From NCBI GenBank assembly GCA_902806565.1, contig CADCXA010000039.1, positions 186,001 to 250,000 on the forward strand: a stretch of DNA of 64,000 nucleotides. Reading direction: 5' to 3'. A program made the translations under genes and the position numbers. Shown here piece by piece: positions 1 to 11,355 of this stretch; within the stretch, counting starts at the first letter, position 1; each line of letters starts with the position of its first letter. The notes beneath the pieces were generated by a model that worked only from the letters and a program-made list of their open reading frames with translations, was not told where the DNA came from and ran no database searches. The stretch is from Hypoxylon rubiginosum (lineage: Eukaryota > Ascomycota > Sordariomycetes > Xylariales > Hypoxylaceae).

Positions 1-712
1 GATATTGCGTCTCCTATCCACGGTAAATCGGTAAATCGATATGATTCCCTCAGCCCATAGAGGCGCATCTATCGTACTTGATTGAACTTGGATTTTTCTT
101 TTTCGTCTTGTCCGTGATAATTGTTTGTCACTTTTCTTCCCGGCGAACTTACAGTACAATCACCAATAAACAGATCGGTACAGATCTCAACCTCGATAGC
201 CAAAGTAATCGACATCGACATCGACATCAACATCGCCGTTGCCCTTACCTACGTATACGCGCCTATACCAATACTTCGCCTTTGTTGTCTGCACTGATGC
301 TGCCTATTCGAATTCCTATTCCCATTCAATAATTCTCGATCTCGGCCTAAGGTTTACAGGCGATCTATATACTACGATTGTTCTTCGCACGTTCCCTACC
401 GTCGCTGTACCTAAATCGACCCCCCAGTTTCGCTCAGAATTCGTTCAACGTCTCATCCACGGTTGCAAAACACTAAGGTCGCATCTTTATCGCTTGCATC
501 TTCTTTGTCGCCGGTTTCTAAGTCGCTCACACCCTTTAACGTCCTGTGCCAGAGTGACTCCCCTTCTTTGTTGCAAGCTTGTCCTGTCAACTGCACAAGT
601 TCTGCACTCCTGCAGCAGTCGTGTTGGGTGGTGTACATTAGAGCCCCCTTGACGCTGTTTTTTGTGTGTATCACTGGACTCATGAGCACCTTCGAGGTGT
701 GATTAGAACAAG
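1..712. other. 5' region of nudF, no gene seen
   Basis: I see no gene here. The stretch is pyrimidine-rich and presumably holds the promoter and 5' untranslated leader of the nudF gene that starts at 713. A small tandem repeat of CGACAT (three copies, 210-227) is present. Open frames here are short, overlap on both strands and show no recognisable domain. Confidence 0.5.
682..702 (+). promoter_or_regulatory. uORF of six codons just upstream of nudF
   Basis: An ATG at 682 opens the peptide MSTFEV and stops at TGA 700-702, ten bases before the nudF start codon at 713. If the nudF mRNA leader includes it, it could lower initiation at the main start or require reinitiation. The reading frame is seen directly; any regulatory effect is inference, since the transcription start is unknown. 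Confidence 0.35.
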
Positions 713-2241
713 ATGAGCCAAATTCTGACTTCGCGGCAAGCCGAAGAGCTGTATGTTGTTGACCATTTCCAGTCCTTATTGCTTGGAAGATGAATTAGAA
801 GATAGGACTGACCCGTTTGAAAGACACAAAGCTATAATTGCGTATTTATCGTCGAATAACTTACCTAACACGGCCTCTGCTCTACGAGACGAGCTTGGTC
901 TCGGCGATACCTTCGATGCTACCACTTCCAAGAAATATGAAGGCCTTCTCGAAAAGAAATGGACAAGTGTTGTCCGGCTACAAAAGAAGGTACGGCATAA
1001 TATCATCTTGCGTCGATGTTTGCCCCTCTAACCTATTACTTTGATACTAGATCATGGACTTGGAGTCGAAAACCGCTTCTTTACAATCAGAATTGGACAA
1101 TGCGACACCCACTTCCCTGTCCAGACGAAACCAAGATCCTACAAGCTGGCTGCCCCGATCTCCTGCGCGCCATACTCTGCAATCCCACAGAGACCCTATC
1201 ACCTGTGTCGCCTTCCATCCGGTATTCTCTTCTTTGGCCTCGGGCTCCGAGGATTACACTATAAAGATTTGGGATTGGGAGCTCGGGGAGCTGGAACGGA
1301 CAATAAAAGGACATACAAAGGCCGTGTTGGATGTCGACTTTGGCGGCCCACGAGGAGGGACACTGCTGGCATCTTGCTCGAGTGACCTCACTATCAAGTT
1401 ATGGGATCCGTCTGAGGAGTACAAAAACATTAGGACTCTACCTGGTCACGATCATAGTGTCAGCGCTGTTCGTTTCATCCCGTCAGGCACGGCAGGTGCG
1501 CCGAGTTCTAGCAATCTTCTCGTCTCTGCTTCCAGAGATAAGACCTTACGTATATGGGATGTGTCGACGGGCTATTGTGTCAAGACGATACGAGGACATG
1601 CAGACTGGGTTAGAGATGTCTGCCCGTCGCCGGACGGCCGGTACTTACTATCCGCTGGCAATGACCAGACCGCTCGCCTCTGGGATATATCCCTGGCGAA
1701 TCCCGAGAGTAAGTTGACGCTGGTGGGTCATGAGCACACTGTCGAATGCTGCACTCTGGCACCACCGGCGGCCTACAAGTACCTTGCGCCGCTTGCCGGT
1801 TTAAAGAAACCACCGCTGGCTTCCAGCACTGCGGAGTTCATGGCGACGGGGTCTCGAGACAAGTCGATACGCATCTGGGATGCTAGGGGCAACTGCATCA
1901 AGACCTTGGCAGGGCATGATAATTGGGTGAGGGCATTGGTCTTCCACCCAGGCGGCAAATACTTGCTTAGTGTATCCGACGACAAGACGCTACGATGCTG
2001 GGACCTTACGCAAGAAGGGAAATGTGTGAAGACGCTCTCGGATGTCCACGGGCATTTCGTGTCTTGTTTAAGATGGGCACCGGGAATCGTACGAGAACCA
2101 ACCGCAAACGGGTCAGCCGAAGGACAAAACGGCACCGCTATCAATGGCGCCGCGAAATCTGCTACTGCTGCCGATGTGCAAATCCGATGCGTCATTGCAA
2201 CTGGAAGCGTGGACTTGAATGTGAGAATATTTGCCAACTGA
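713..2241 (+). CDS. Nuclear distribution protein NudF / LIS1 (PAC1) homolog
   Basis: LIS1-family regulator of cytoplasmic dynein, which acts at microtubule plus ends with NudE to drive nuclear migration. Model: exons 713-750, 824-989 and 1051-2241, giving 464 residues, the usual size for fungal LIS1. The start [13 protein letters not shown] joins in phase to [12 protein letters not shown], the LisH dimerisation motif (about residues 8-40). A short coiled coil follows ([19 protein letters not shown], about 65-85), then seven WD40 repeats (about 105-460) with [43 protein letters not shown] and [10 protein letters not shown]. The third exon has a Gly/Ala/Asn-rich insertion before the last repeat, common in fungal members. 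All three exons are needed for the N-terminal dimerisation region, so an ATG inside exon 3 (1054) is not the real start. Single-copy housekeeping gene; family assignment is firm. Confidence 0.95.
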
Positions 2242-3331
2242 GGTTACAAACATATTATCACAAACATACCCCTGCGATAGAACTTGCAAAGATACGTCGC
2301 ACCGCTGTAGTGTGGTAGCTTCAGCGGCAACTTCAGCGGCACCCTCAGCTCCTGTCGATTTTTTTGACATGGCCTCCCGTGGCTGGATCGTCAATTCTGG
2401 TCTACAAGCTAGGGTACTTGGTCCTGAATGTCATCGATATAGCAGAGCTGTAAGCGAGCTATGTGACGTAGCATGGACAGAAGCGCAAAGATGTATCCAC
2501 GCCGGATATTTGGAAGGTTACAGAATAGGGGCGGTAGCATGATACGGAACTTGATGAGTGAAGAAGATACGAGATTTGGCGGCGTTGTTGATTCCAAGGT
2601 TGGTGCCATCTTCTACGGTGTGTTGGCGGCATCGCCGGACTAGTGGTCGATGTGTTTACCACGGTACCGGGTAGATATGGAAGAAAATAGATACCCTATC
2701 AATGCATAAAAGACTTGAATATATGATTCTAGCACATATGCCAATTTGCTTTCATTGAGCGTGCGTGCTTTTCCTAGGTGGGCTGCTTACAGATGCATTC
2801 CTATAGTCGGTCTACCCCTATTTGGTAGGAAATTCGAAGCTAGGTTAGCTATGTTAGGAACCAACTGTGGTGTTCCTTGCTCTTCCGAATATTCTCTCGA
2901 CACTCCGTATGGCGGCAGAGGTTGGGTATGCGGTATATGTTGGTTTTAAGATATTATGTCACATGCTCCTTTTAATCGGGTTTGACGACTCCTTTTTATA
3001 ATGTTGGATGTTGCCTTTTTATGGTGACACATAAGCCGAGATTATAAGCCATGATTTTTTCCATCTGTGTTTCGCTTATAGAAATCTGATAAAGTCTGCC
3101 ATTCAACATTAGCTCTTGAACTTATAACTTGAACTTATAAACGCCAACATGAGTTATGATTTGTATAGTGTGTCAGAGATTGGTGACACTTGTATTTCTG
3201 TCCACTTATAGGTCTCTTCTTGGCGCTTTGTTGCGCCACAAGTTGCACATGTGCGTCTGTGCTTGTGTGTACCGGCTGCAATTCCATCGCACCCGACAAA
3301 GGCAACACCCGCCACATCCCTCACTAGCAGC

Positions 3332-3349
3332 ATTTGTAGCATTTGTAGC
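3332..3349. repeat. Tandem repeat, 9 bp x 2 (ATTTGTAGC)
   Basis: Two perfect adjacent copies of ATTTGTAGC. It is the first of four short tandem repeats in this spacer. Confidence 0.8.
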
Positions 3350-3430
3350 GCTGCTGTAGGCGCTGTGGCACCTGCTTTTATAGTACGAATTACTATATGC
3401 ACGGCACCTCTTTGCCAGTCGTACCACTAA

Positions 3431-3458
3431 TCTGTACCTATCTGTACCTATCTGTACC
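3431..3458. repeat. Tandem repeat, 10 bp x 2.8 (TCTGTACCTA)
   Basis: Nearly three perfect copies of TCTGTACCTA, seen directly. Confidence 0.85.
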
Positions 3459-3512
3459 ACTATATCTCCGCAATCCCCTCCTCGCCCGCAATCAAATCCC
3501 CGGTCGAAATCT

Positions 3513-3539
3513 AGAGGTCCAAGAGGTCCAAGAGGTCCA
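3513..3539. repeat. Tandem repeat, 9 bp x 3 (AGAGGTCCA)
   Basis: Three perfect copies of AGAGGTCCA, seen directly. Confidence 0.85.
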
Positions 3540-3834
3540 GAGCAAGGAACAGACCAACCTGCATGTCCACGTCGACTCTCCGACTCCAAGTTAGATGCAA
3601 CTTATTCGGCTGACATTTCTTTTTCTTTTTTTATGATACTTGTATTTACGGATTGGCCTTCTTGTCACCTGGCTAGGAAAACCCCGTGATTTCTCTTCCC
3701 TTTTGTCCGTCTAGCCGTCCTCCACCCTCATCAACCCCAGCTTCCCTTTTTTCATACCTAACAACCTATGAGAAACAGGTCAGGGAGAAACACTGGGTGT
3801 GGCTGAAGACATCCATAATCCATACCTGGATTAC

Positions 3835-3866
3835 CTACGCAGCTACGCAGCTACGCAACTACGCAA
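3835..3866. repeat. Tandem repeat, 8 bp x 4 (CTACGCAG/CTACGCAA)
   Basis: Four copies of an 8-base unit. The first two end in AG and the last two in AA, so the array grew from two variants or diverged after duplication. Confidence 0.85.
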
Positions 3867-4410
3867 CTAACACCAAGCACAAGCACCTGGCAGGAACCCA
3901 CAATCGCTGCCTAGCAATACCTTAGCAGCTTAGGCCTTTTAACTCTTCTGTACCTTTCCCACTACATAGATACGGGTATCTTTTTTCATTAGTGGTTTAA
4001 GCAGGCAGTGTTATGGTTTTGGACCGCGAATGAGGTGTAGACAAACCTGAGAAATCCATCTCTGTTGCGACCGACGACCGACGACCGATAGACCGACAAT
4101 CGGGGGAAAAAAAGAGTTCCCAACCCAATCCAAACCAGAAAATTCCTACTTGATCAACACGGGGAAAGCCCACATTATTTGCGCCGGTGACGATATTACA
4201 TCCATTCCCCCCCTTTTCCTCCGTGCGACACAAACTACACCCGACCACACCAGTCCGGGCAAGCTGAGGCTCTCGTATGCCGAATCCTACGTCTAGCGCC
4301 CGCTGTCGACTTGCGCTCGCATCTCCCATTTCCCTTCCTGCCTCTCGTCCTGGTACCGGTGTAGCCCACCCGGTACAGTGACGTAGGGCGCCGCCCCATC
4401 ACGAGTCGAC

Positions 4411-7400
4411 ATGTTCTGGAGGTTTGGCGGTTACGCCAACATCTCGACTATCGATACCATCCTTGACAAACCCGACTTCCAACTCGAAGATCTCCTCGAT
4501 GAGAGCGACCTAATCCAGGAGTTGAAACAGCACAACACCAAGCTCATCGAATACCTACGCGAGCCTAGGGTCCTCCAGAAACTCCTCGAATATGTCGTCA
4601 CCCCCAAACTCGAGCCTGTGGAGAATCCCGAAGACGACGCTAACGAGGATGAGAAGAAGGGAAAGTCCAAGGGCTTGTCCTTCGGCCGCCCACGTGCTTC
4701 GTCGAGGGCCACCAGTGACGGGACCGACGAAGACGAAGTCGAGAAAAGGCGCAACAGGTATGCCTATGTGGCTGCCGAAGTCCTGTCTTCCGACAACTGG
4801 TCTATCTATGAAGCCCTAATGGAGGGACAGCAGCTTCTGCGCGATTTCTGGAATTTCTTAAAACTCCCATCTCCCTTGGATCCCTTACAAGCCAGTTACT
4901 TCACCAAGGTCAACGAGGCTCTATTCGACAAGAAGACGGAGGAGATGCTGAAGCTACTGAAAACTCTCGACGATGCTATTCCCAATATGTTGCGGCACGT
5001 CGACTGCCCTATGATCATGGATCTGTTACTTAAGATTATCAGTCTCGAAAGAACCGAAAACGGTCAGGGCATAGTAGAAGTGAGTCAACTCCAAGATCGA
5101 TAGGGACGGACAGAGCACGCTTGATTACTAACTTGAGTTATAAGTGGCTTTATACTAGAGATGTCATGCCGACGTTGCTCTCATTCCTCGGGCCAGAGCA
5201 TAATTATGCTACGCAGACGTCTGCCGGTGACTTCATCAAAGCTATCATTACTGTCTCAGCCAATGCGTCGCAAAACGAACAGGCTTGTATTGGTCCGAAT
5301 GAGCTCACACGTCAGCTAGTATCTACAATTTGTGTCCGGAAGCTTATAGGATACATGCTTGGCGGCGGGAACGCCCTGACTGTCGGCGTGGGTATCATCA
5401 TCGAGGTCATCCGGAAGAACAATTCCGATTATGACCCAGACGTCGGCCCCGATTCAAACGCATTGCCCTCCAGCCGTGATCCTATTTATCTCGGTACCCT
5501 GCTCCGGCTCTTTGCCGACCACGTGCCCGATTTTATGAATCTAATTAGCATTAACCCAACCCAGAAACAACGGTTGGATTCTACCTTTGGAGAAAAGATC
5601 GAGCCCCTTGGCTTCGACCGATTCAAGACTTGCGAACTCATGGCCGAGCTGCTGCACTGTAGCAATATGGCACTGCTGAACGAGGTTGGCTCTGAGCAGG
5701 TCATTGCTCTGCGAGACGAGGAGCGTCAGCGACTGCGCGCCGACGGTCGGCTTGTGACCAACCGCGGCGAGGAAGTGCAGTCATCAGAGGATCTGACTAT
5801 GCGGATGCACCATGCCTCTCCCGACGATGGCCGCCGCCTCGAAGTCACGAACGCTTCTGACGATGACGGATTCGAAGAAGTGACTCCTTTGGGGGAGATG
5901 ACTGAGGACACATCCCACGAATTTGTCAAAGCCGAGGACGAAATCCCGACTGGTCCGGTCTCTGCTTTCCTTGATAGAGAGGACGACGACTTCGTAGAGG
6001 AGCCCCTTAGCTCTCCGAGGCTAAATGCCCATGACAGCAAAATTAACGAGCAACAGTTTGAGAACCCCGAACTCGTTGTTGCGCCTCTCTCGCCTAAAAA
6101 GCCGCGGGCTATCCAGCAGCCGATTCAGAAAGAGGATAACGGGCCGACAACCTCGGAGGAGCCGGTTACCGAAGCAAGCCAAACAGAACAAGATAGTCCA
6201 GAGGGAGTTAACCCCTCTGTGTCAGCAGGCATCGAAGGAGCGCAATCGCATATTGCATCAGAAGAATTGTCTACAACTGCTCGTGATACGGCAGAAAGCT
6301 CTTCCAACTCAAAAGCCCAAACCGGGGAAAGCATCATCGAGACGACTGCCGTAGATAGCACGTCTATGGATCATAACTTGGATACGACCTCCGACAAGCC
6401 GCCGCCGCTACAGGTTGGAGATGCGGGCGTGGCCCCTGATATTCAACCGGGTGAAGCGCCCGCTACGATCCCTCAACAACCCGAGGAGCGGCCTCTTGGA
6501 ACCGTGCAGCCTCTCAGTCCGGTTGTTGGCGACTATCTCAAGATGCAATTTGTAGAATACCAAGTAGTGCCAACAATACTTGTGAGTAATTATAGGTAAC
6601 ATCGTTGCAGTATTGGACGGGAAGCTAACGTGATTGCAGTCTTTCTTTTTTACATATCCTTGGAACAACTTCCTCCACAATGTTGTTTACGATATTGTCC
6701 AGCAGGTCTTCAACGGACCCATGGATCGTGGCTATAATCCCACTCTAGCCATTTCGCTATTCGAGGCCGCTGATATTACCAATGCCATTATCAACGGCCA
6801 AGCATCTAGCGAGCAGTCACAAGCCAAGAACAAGACCCGCATGGGCTACATGGGACACCTCACGCTCATTGCTGAAGAAGTTGTCAAGTTCACGGAGCGC
6901 AATCCACCGGAACTTCTATCGGAGCTTGTCTTGGACCGCGTTATGAGTCAGGATTGGATTAATTACGTCGAGGGTGCTCTTGCTGAAACGCGGGAGAGGG
7001 ATAATGCAATCCTTGGTGGCGTTAGGCCCGAAGTTGCTATGAACAACCGGGCGCAGATGGCCGGCAATGGGCTCGGCGGTATGGGCCTGTCGAGTCTCGG
7101 TCTCGGTGGCACGCAAGGCGGAGGCTCGAACGCGCTCGCCGAGGCCGGATTGAACGGCAATGGGGGAAACATGGAGATGCAGGATAACGGTAGTGGAAGT
7201 AGCCTCGGACCGTTTAGCATCAGCTCTGGTCTGTTGTCTGGGTCTGGTTTCGGCAGCTCTAGTGACGAGGAAGAAGATGACGCTGAAGACAACGAAGACG
7301 ATGTCAATAACGAGGTAATGCTATCCTGTTGATAGCCACGGACGTGTCCCGCCGTGGCATCCATCGGTGTCTCATGACTCAGTGCACCTACTAACGTTTT

Positions 7401-8161
7401 CGTAGTTCCGCGCATACACTGATCCGCTCAACACATCTTCGGCATCAATGGATCCTCCTTCTGTTCCGCCACCTCCACCTCCGCCGCCCCCGCTAAACAT
7501 CCCTCCGTCGCGCGCGCGCCTGCAACTCGCGGCAAGACTTGCGATGCATCAGAAGAATGCTGCCGCTACTTCGACGCAGTCAGCTGATGGGGAAAGTAGC
7601 CAGGAACCCGACGAATCCCAGTTGGGTAGGGAGCCCGATAGCATTCTTCGTAACCCTTTTGAAGACGACGGGGAAGATGACGTGGACGATGATAGTGATG
7701 ACGGATTAGGTGAGAATGACAATAATGAATCTTGGAGAGCTCGAGGGAGCTGGTGGCGAGGCGCACTCCGGCGTAGTAGAGAGAGATTTGGGGACGGTAG
7801 AGATGATTCCGATTCGGATAAAGACGAGGCAGCTGGGGCCGACGAAGACGACGAAGAATTTGGCGATTTTGCGATGCCTGAAGTTGACAAGGACGGCAGC
7901 AACGACAAGAGCGGCATAATCGTGAAGCCGCTTCCTGTCCACCCTCCTTCTCAGAGCCCAAAAGCTTCGGCCTTCAGCGGTCTATGGCCATTCGGATCGA
8001 AGGATAAGGAGAAGCAGAAGGCTAAGGAGGAGGATGGAGCCGAAAGGTCGGAGAACCCGAGCGAAATCACAGGTGATGATGGTGAGAAGATCAAGAGTAC
8101 CCATGAAGCGGCTCGGAGGACAAGCATTGAAGATCCCGACGATGAGGAGGTGGTCGTTTAG
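4411..8161 (+). CDS. SIT4 phosphatase-associated protein (SAPS family)
   Basis: SAPS-domain regulatory subunit of the PP2A-like phosphatase SIT4/PP6, linked in yeast to G1 progression and nutrient signalling. Exons 4411-5079, 5145-6581, 6640-7314 and 7406-8161 give 1,178 residues. The start MFWRFGGYANISTIDTIL is the near-invariant family N-terminus. The SAPS core runs through exons 1-3, with TQTSAGDFIKAIITVSANAS and RKNNSDYDPDVG in exon 2 and the FFFTYPWNNFLHNVVYDIVQ segment at the exon 2/3 join. Exon 2 also carries a long acidic, probably disordered insertion. The C-terminus has a polyproline run (PPPPPPPPP near 7475-7495) and acidic clusters. Splice sites are canonical (GTGAGT twice; TTACTAACTTGAG branch site in intron 1). 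Oddity: after the TAG at 8159-8161 the same frame stays open for 21 codons with the same acidic character; see the separate entry. Confidence 0.92.
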
Positions 8162-8227
8162 GAGGAGCCGACGTCTGAACCGGATGAGGGTCTAGATGAT
8201 GACTTTGTCAAGGTTTACGCGGCGTGA
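8162..8227 (+). other. In-frame coding-like extension beyond the SAP stop codon
   Basis: Directly after TAG 8159-8161 the SAP frame continues for 21 codons (EEPTSEPDEGLDDDFVKV and three more residues) to TGA 8225-8227. The composition (Glu/Asp/Pro/Ser, ending in a hydrophobic-basic tail) matches the end of the SAP protein. I could not find a splice that skips the TAG in phase: candidate donors at GGTGAG and GGTGATG lead to a stop within a few codons. It may be the ancestral C-terminus exposed only by readthrough, editing or a corrected base. Confidence 0.4.
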
Positions 8228-11200
8228 ACGGGTGATACCCACGGTCAATCCTGTGAGCAATTATATCGGTGGAGGGACGATGGTTAAGCCCCTCGTAGAA
8301 AGGCTCGATGGAACCCAGGCGATACACATTGGTGGCTGTGGTTTTTTGTATTATATATGTGCTACAAAGATGTGTGCGCTTCACATGCACGTTTCACGAT
8401 TTCCCAACCTGTACAGTACTCGCACTTCTGGAATGGCAGGACAATTCTATCCAAACGACCCGATTAAAGATGGAGGGCGTGCTTTACTTTTAGCCAAACC
8501 AGTCCATACACCACTAACCTACCTACGCCTACATTGGAGAGATGAGAGAGTAAGGGTTCGGAAAGAGGTTCCAGTCCGGAGAGAAGATAGAAGGCTCTGA
8601 TCTTTTGCTTTGGCTATAACAAAGTCTACGACTAAGTATACAGAGACACTATCTATGCGTATGATGCAGAACAGGCTATATGGCGGACTGGTCTTTACTG
8701 GACTGGAGTCTACCTAGATGTAGATATGAGAGTGGAAACGGAACCGAGTCAGGAGACAGGTATGTAGCTGCTTCTACATCCAACTTGCTACATTAAGAGC
8801 TCTAACGTCAAGTACGAGCCCAGTAAGGGAAGCGAATTTATATGAAGACTTTTACACGATATTAGCCGCGCCCTCGTGGGGGCGTAGGGGCGGAGTCCGA
8901 GAACAAACGGAGGCCGACACGTCAAGTCGAATGCCTCCCTGTTTAATGTCTCAGCCACATCGCAAGTTACAAAGCAGGTTTCGGCCTTCAGAGTGCAGTC
9001 ATTAGCACTTGTCGTGTGTTAAAACTTCCCCGACAACTCCACAGAGACGGAAGATTACGTGTCGCGACGCCGGTCACCAGCGTTGAACAGCTTTCTTCGG
9101 CCGAACCTGTTGGGGGATATCGGTCGTATGAGCCGATGTGTTGCCTAGTTCATATCTCGCTGCGTCGGAGAGAGAAGAGGGACCCCGAGCGGAAACGCGT
9201 AATCCTGTAGGATTATTCAACAGATCCTTCTCCTGAACTCCTGCACATACGTTGTAAGGTCCGTATGCCGCAGGGAACTATTCGAACTTGATATTCGATC
9301 GTCCATCATCGGATTCGAAAACCAACAAGCGGAACAGCTAGTTTCTAATGCGTCGGCCTTGTATGACGTGCAAACAGTGTAAGAGAGCCTGTTTGCCTGT
9401 AGGAATGTAAGTTTCTCCAGTCTCTATACTAAATATAAACTCGGGATGCCAACAGCATATTCTTCAAGTTAGATCAATTCCGGTATGCTGTTAGTTAAAT
9501 AGGTGCTCTAGACTGATAGATCCAACGTGGACTTCAAACATGCTCACCGCGACCGAGATAGTTAATAGAACGCGAGCCTCAAGCAGATCGAGGGGTGTTC
9601 GTCGAGCTTTGCCGTACGGATGCATATTTTCAATCATAGCGTCGTGGAGAGCAGGATCTTAGGTCGGCTGTCATTATTTAGGTCAGGTAGAGGTATACCC
9701 AACTAGGCAACGCGGCGTAGACCAGAGAGTGTGCGAACTCGCAAGTGACATCAGGAAACATGATTCGAGAGAGAAGGATGCCGCCCGAGAATTATCTCCC
9801 CTCGAAGATTGACGTCAGCTTGGGTAAGGCTCCCCTGTCAGCCGTGATCGACGGCGACATATATAATGTAACCCTTTCTAAGGAGTGCAGCATATACAGC
9901 GATTGTTTCTACTTGTGGAGAAGGAAAAAGAACCATTTACTCTTATCATTATGTACATACAACATAGTATATACTAAGCTTCAAGGATCGTATATGGAGA
10001 ATGCGTATATAATGCGAATAAACATATGAAGTTATCGCCCATACCTAGGTACGTTAGGTACGTCTTGTATTTATAAGACTGAGTTTTGGTGGTGCAAACC
10101 GCCCTCCCCCTTTTTTTTCTTTTTTCTCTCTTTACCTAATCTAAGAGAATATTGTCCTTCGGTGAGAAAAGGAATAGAAATATCTTTTTATGTGACATTC
10201 AGACCCAATGGAGGCGAGGATATTGGTGATGTAAATAGGAATGGATGGAATCCTTCGCTACCGACCTCTCTAAAGAAAAGAAAAGATCAAAAAGTCTTGA
10301 GGACCCTGAAAAAGGGATCGAGATTGATGTAATGATCTTAGTTACGCCTAATTTAGACGATGGCTGTTGCTTATTTTAGACATGTTAGCATGTGGCTAGC
10401 CTGCTAGCCTGCTAGCTTGCACGCTGATCTCAGCCAGGTTTAGGGAAACCCCCGGCCGAGCCTCTAATAATCTATTTCTACCATTCTTCCATTTTTCCCA
10501 TCAACATCATACCCAGCTGCCCAGGTACTACTAACCTGAGACTGCCTGACAACTAGGTACTATGGTACAACAATCTCAGGTACATACAAATGATCAGCCC
10601 AGCTGGGTGCTCTTCTCATCGTCAGCCCCAGCCTCAATCGCGGTCCTCCACACCACTACATGTGTCATGGCTACATCGCTCGTTCACACCACACACATCG
10701 TACACAATCGGACAACCTAGGTCTTGCAGCTATGTACCCTGGTAGGCCGATGGGATCTTCCTAGCTGCAGTATGGCTATTCATGAGTACCCAGTCTCAAG
10801 GATCTGACAAGTCTAACGACCTTCTCGTCTCATCATGTCATTGGACACCACTTTTATGTGCCAACGGAATCCGCCCATGCGTCTCTTTTTGTATGTATGC
10901 ACAGAAGGTATGGATCTAGATCCGAAGGTACTCTATACTTCTTTTTGTCTGTCTGTCTGTCTCTTTTTGCCTCAGGCAGTGGATAATATTCCGGCTACGA
11001 TACCTGTCGACGTGCGGCGCCAAATCGCCATGTGTGATTTAGATATGTCACTTCGGCGTAGCTAAATAATTGTCATGGTGTCCTTTTCCTCATCTACTAT
11101 CCTCCTTTCCTATTCTTTTGCTCTCCCAATACCAGACGACCCTAGTTATTACGTTGCATCGTCACGCGTTAAGACTTAGCTCGAATGTCTTCTTCCCTTA

Positions 11201-11341
11201 ACAAATCTAGAACCTAGTACGACAGTGAGGCTTCCTCAATCGAAGTAAGGAGAGGGCATAAGCTCAGATCAGCTCAGCTCAGCTGATCGCTTCCCTGTAT
11301 ATCCAATCCCATCGTTACCCTTTCTTACTTTTTCCCTCTCT
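8228..11341. other. Intergenic region, SAP gene to NRPS-like gene
   Basis: About 3.1 kb with no gene I can support. It contains a pyrimidine tract (10103-10134), CTAGCCTG repeats near 10395-10415, a TACCTAGGTA motif near 10042 and, just before the next gene, an AGCTCAGCTCAGCTGA-type repeat near 11268-11285. The longest frames (134 codons at 8196, 94 at 9745) have no domain and a composition unlike the neighbouring genes. Confidence 0.45.
10103..10134. repeat. Polypyrimidine tract
   Basis: An uninterrupted C/T run (C-rich, then T-rich with scattered C). It is a low-complexity tract; no function assigned. Confidence 0.7.
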
Positions 11342-11353
11342 ATGCCTATCTAG
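11342..11353 (+). promoter_or_regulatory. Minimal uORF (Met-Pro-Ile-stop) abutting the NRPS-like start
   Basis: ATG CCT ATC TAG ends two bases before the ATG at 11356 that opens the NRPS-like gene. A scanning ribosome would meet this start first. Its effect on translation is inference. Confidence 0.35.
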
Positions 11354-11355
11354 AA

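Larger units (their letters stand above)
2242..4410. other. Intergenic region between nudF and the SAP gene
   Basis: About 2.2 kb without a supportable gene. It contains the nudF 3' end and the leader of the gene starting at 4411. Between 3330 and 3870 there is a striking cluster of four short tandem repeats, listed separately. Open frames here (up to 127 codons) read through these repeats and have no recognisable domain. Confidence 0.5.

Noticed and set aside
8196..8600. 134-codon plus-strand frame after the SAP gene
   Set aside because: It starts inside the SAP extension in another frame, has no domain and mixed low-complexity composition; likely chance.
9340..9410. Cys-rich snatch (CMTCKQCKRAC) resembling part of a Zn2Cys6 cluster
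   Set aside because: Only a few residues long, spacing does not match the full C6 pattern, and no start or continuing frame.
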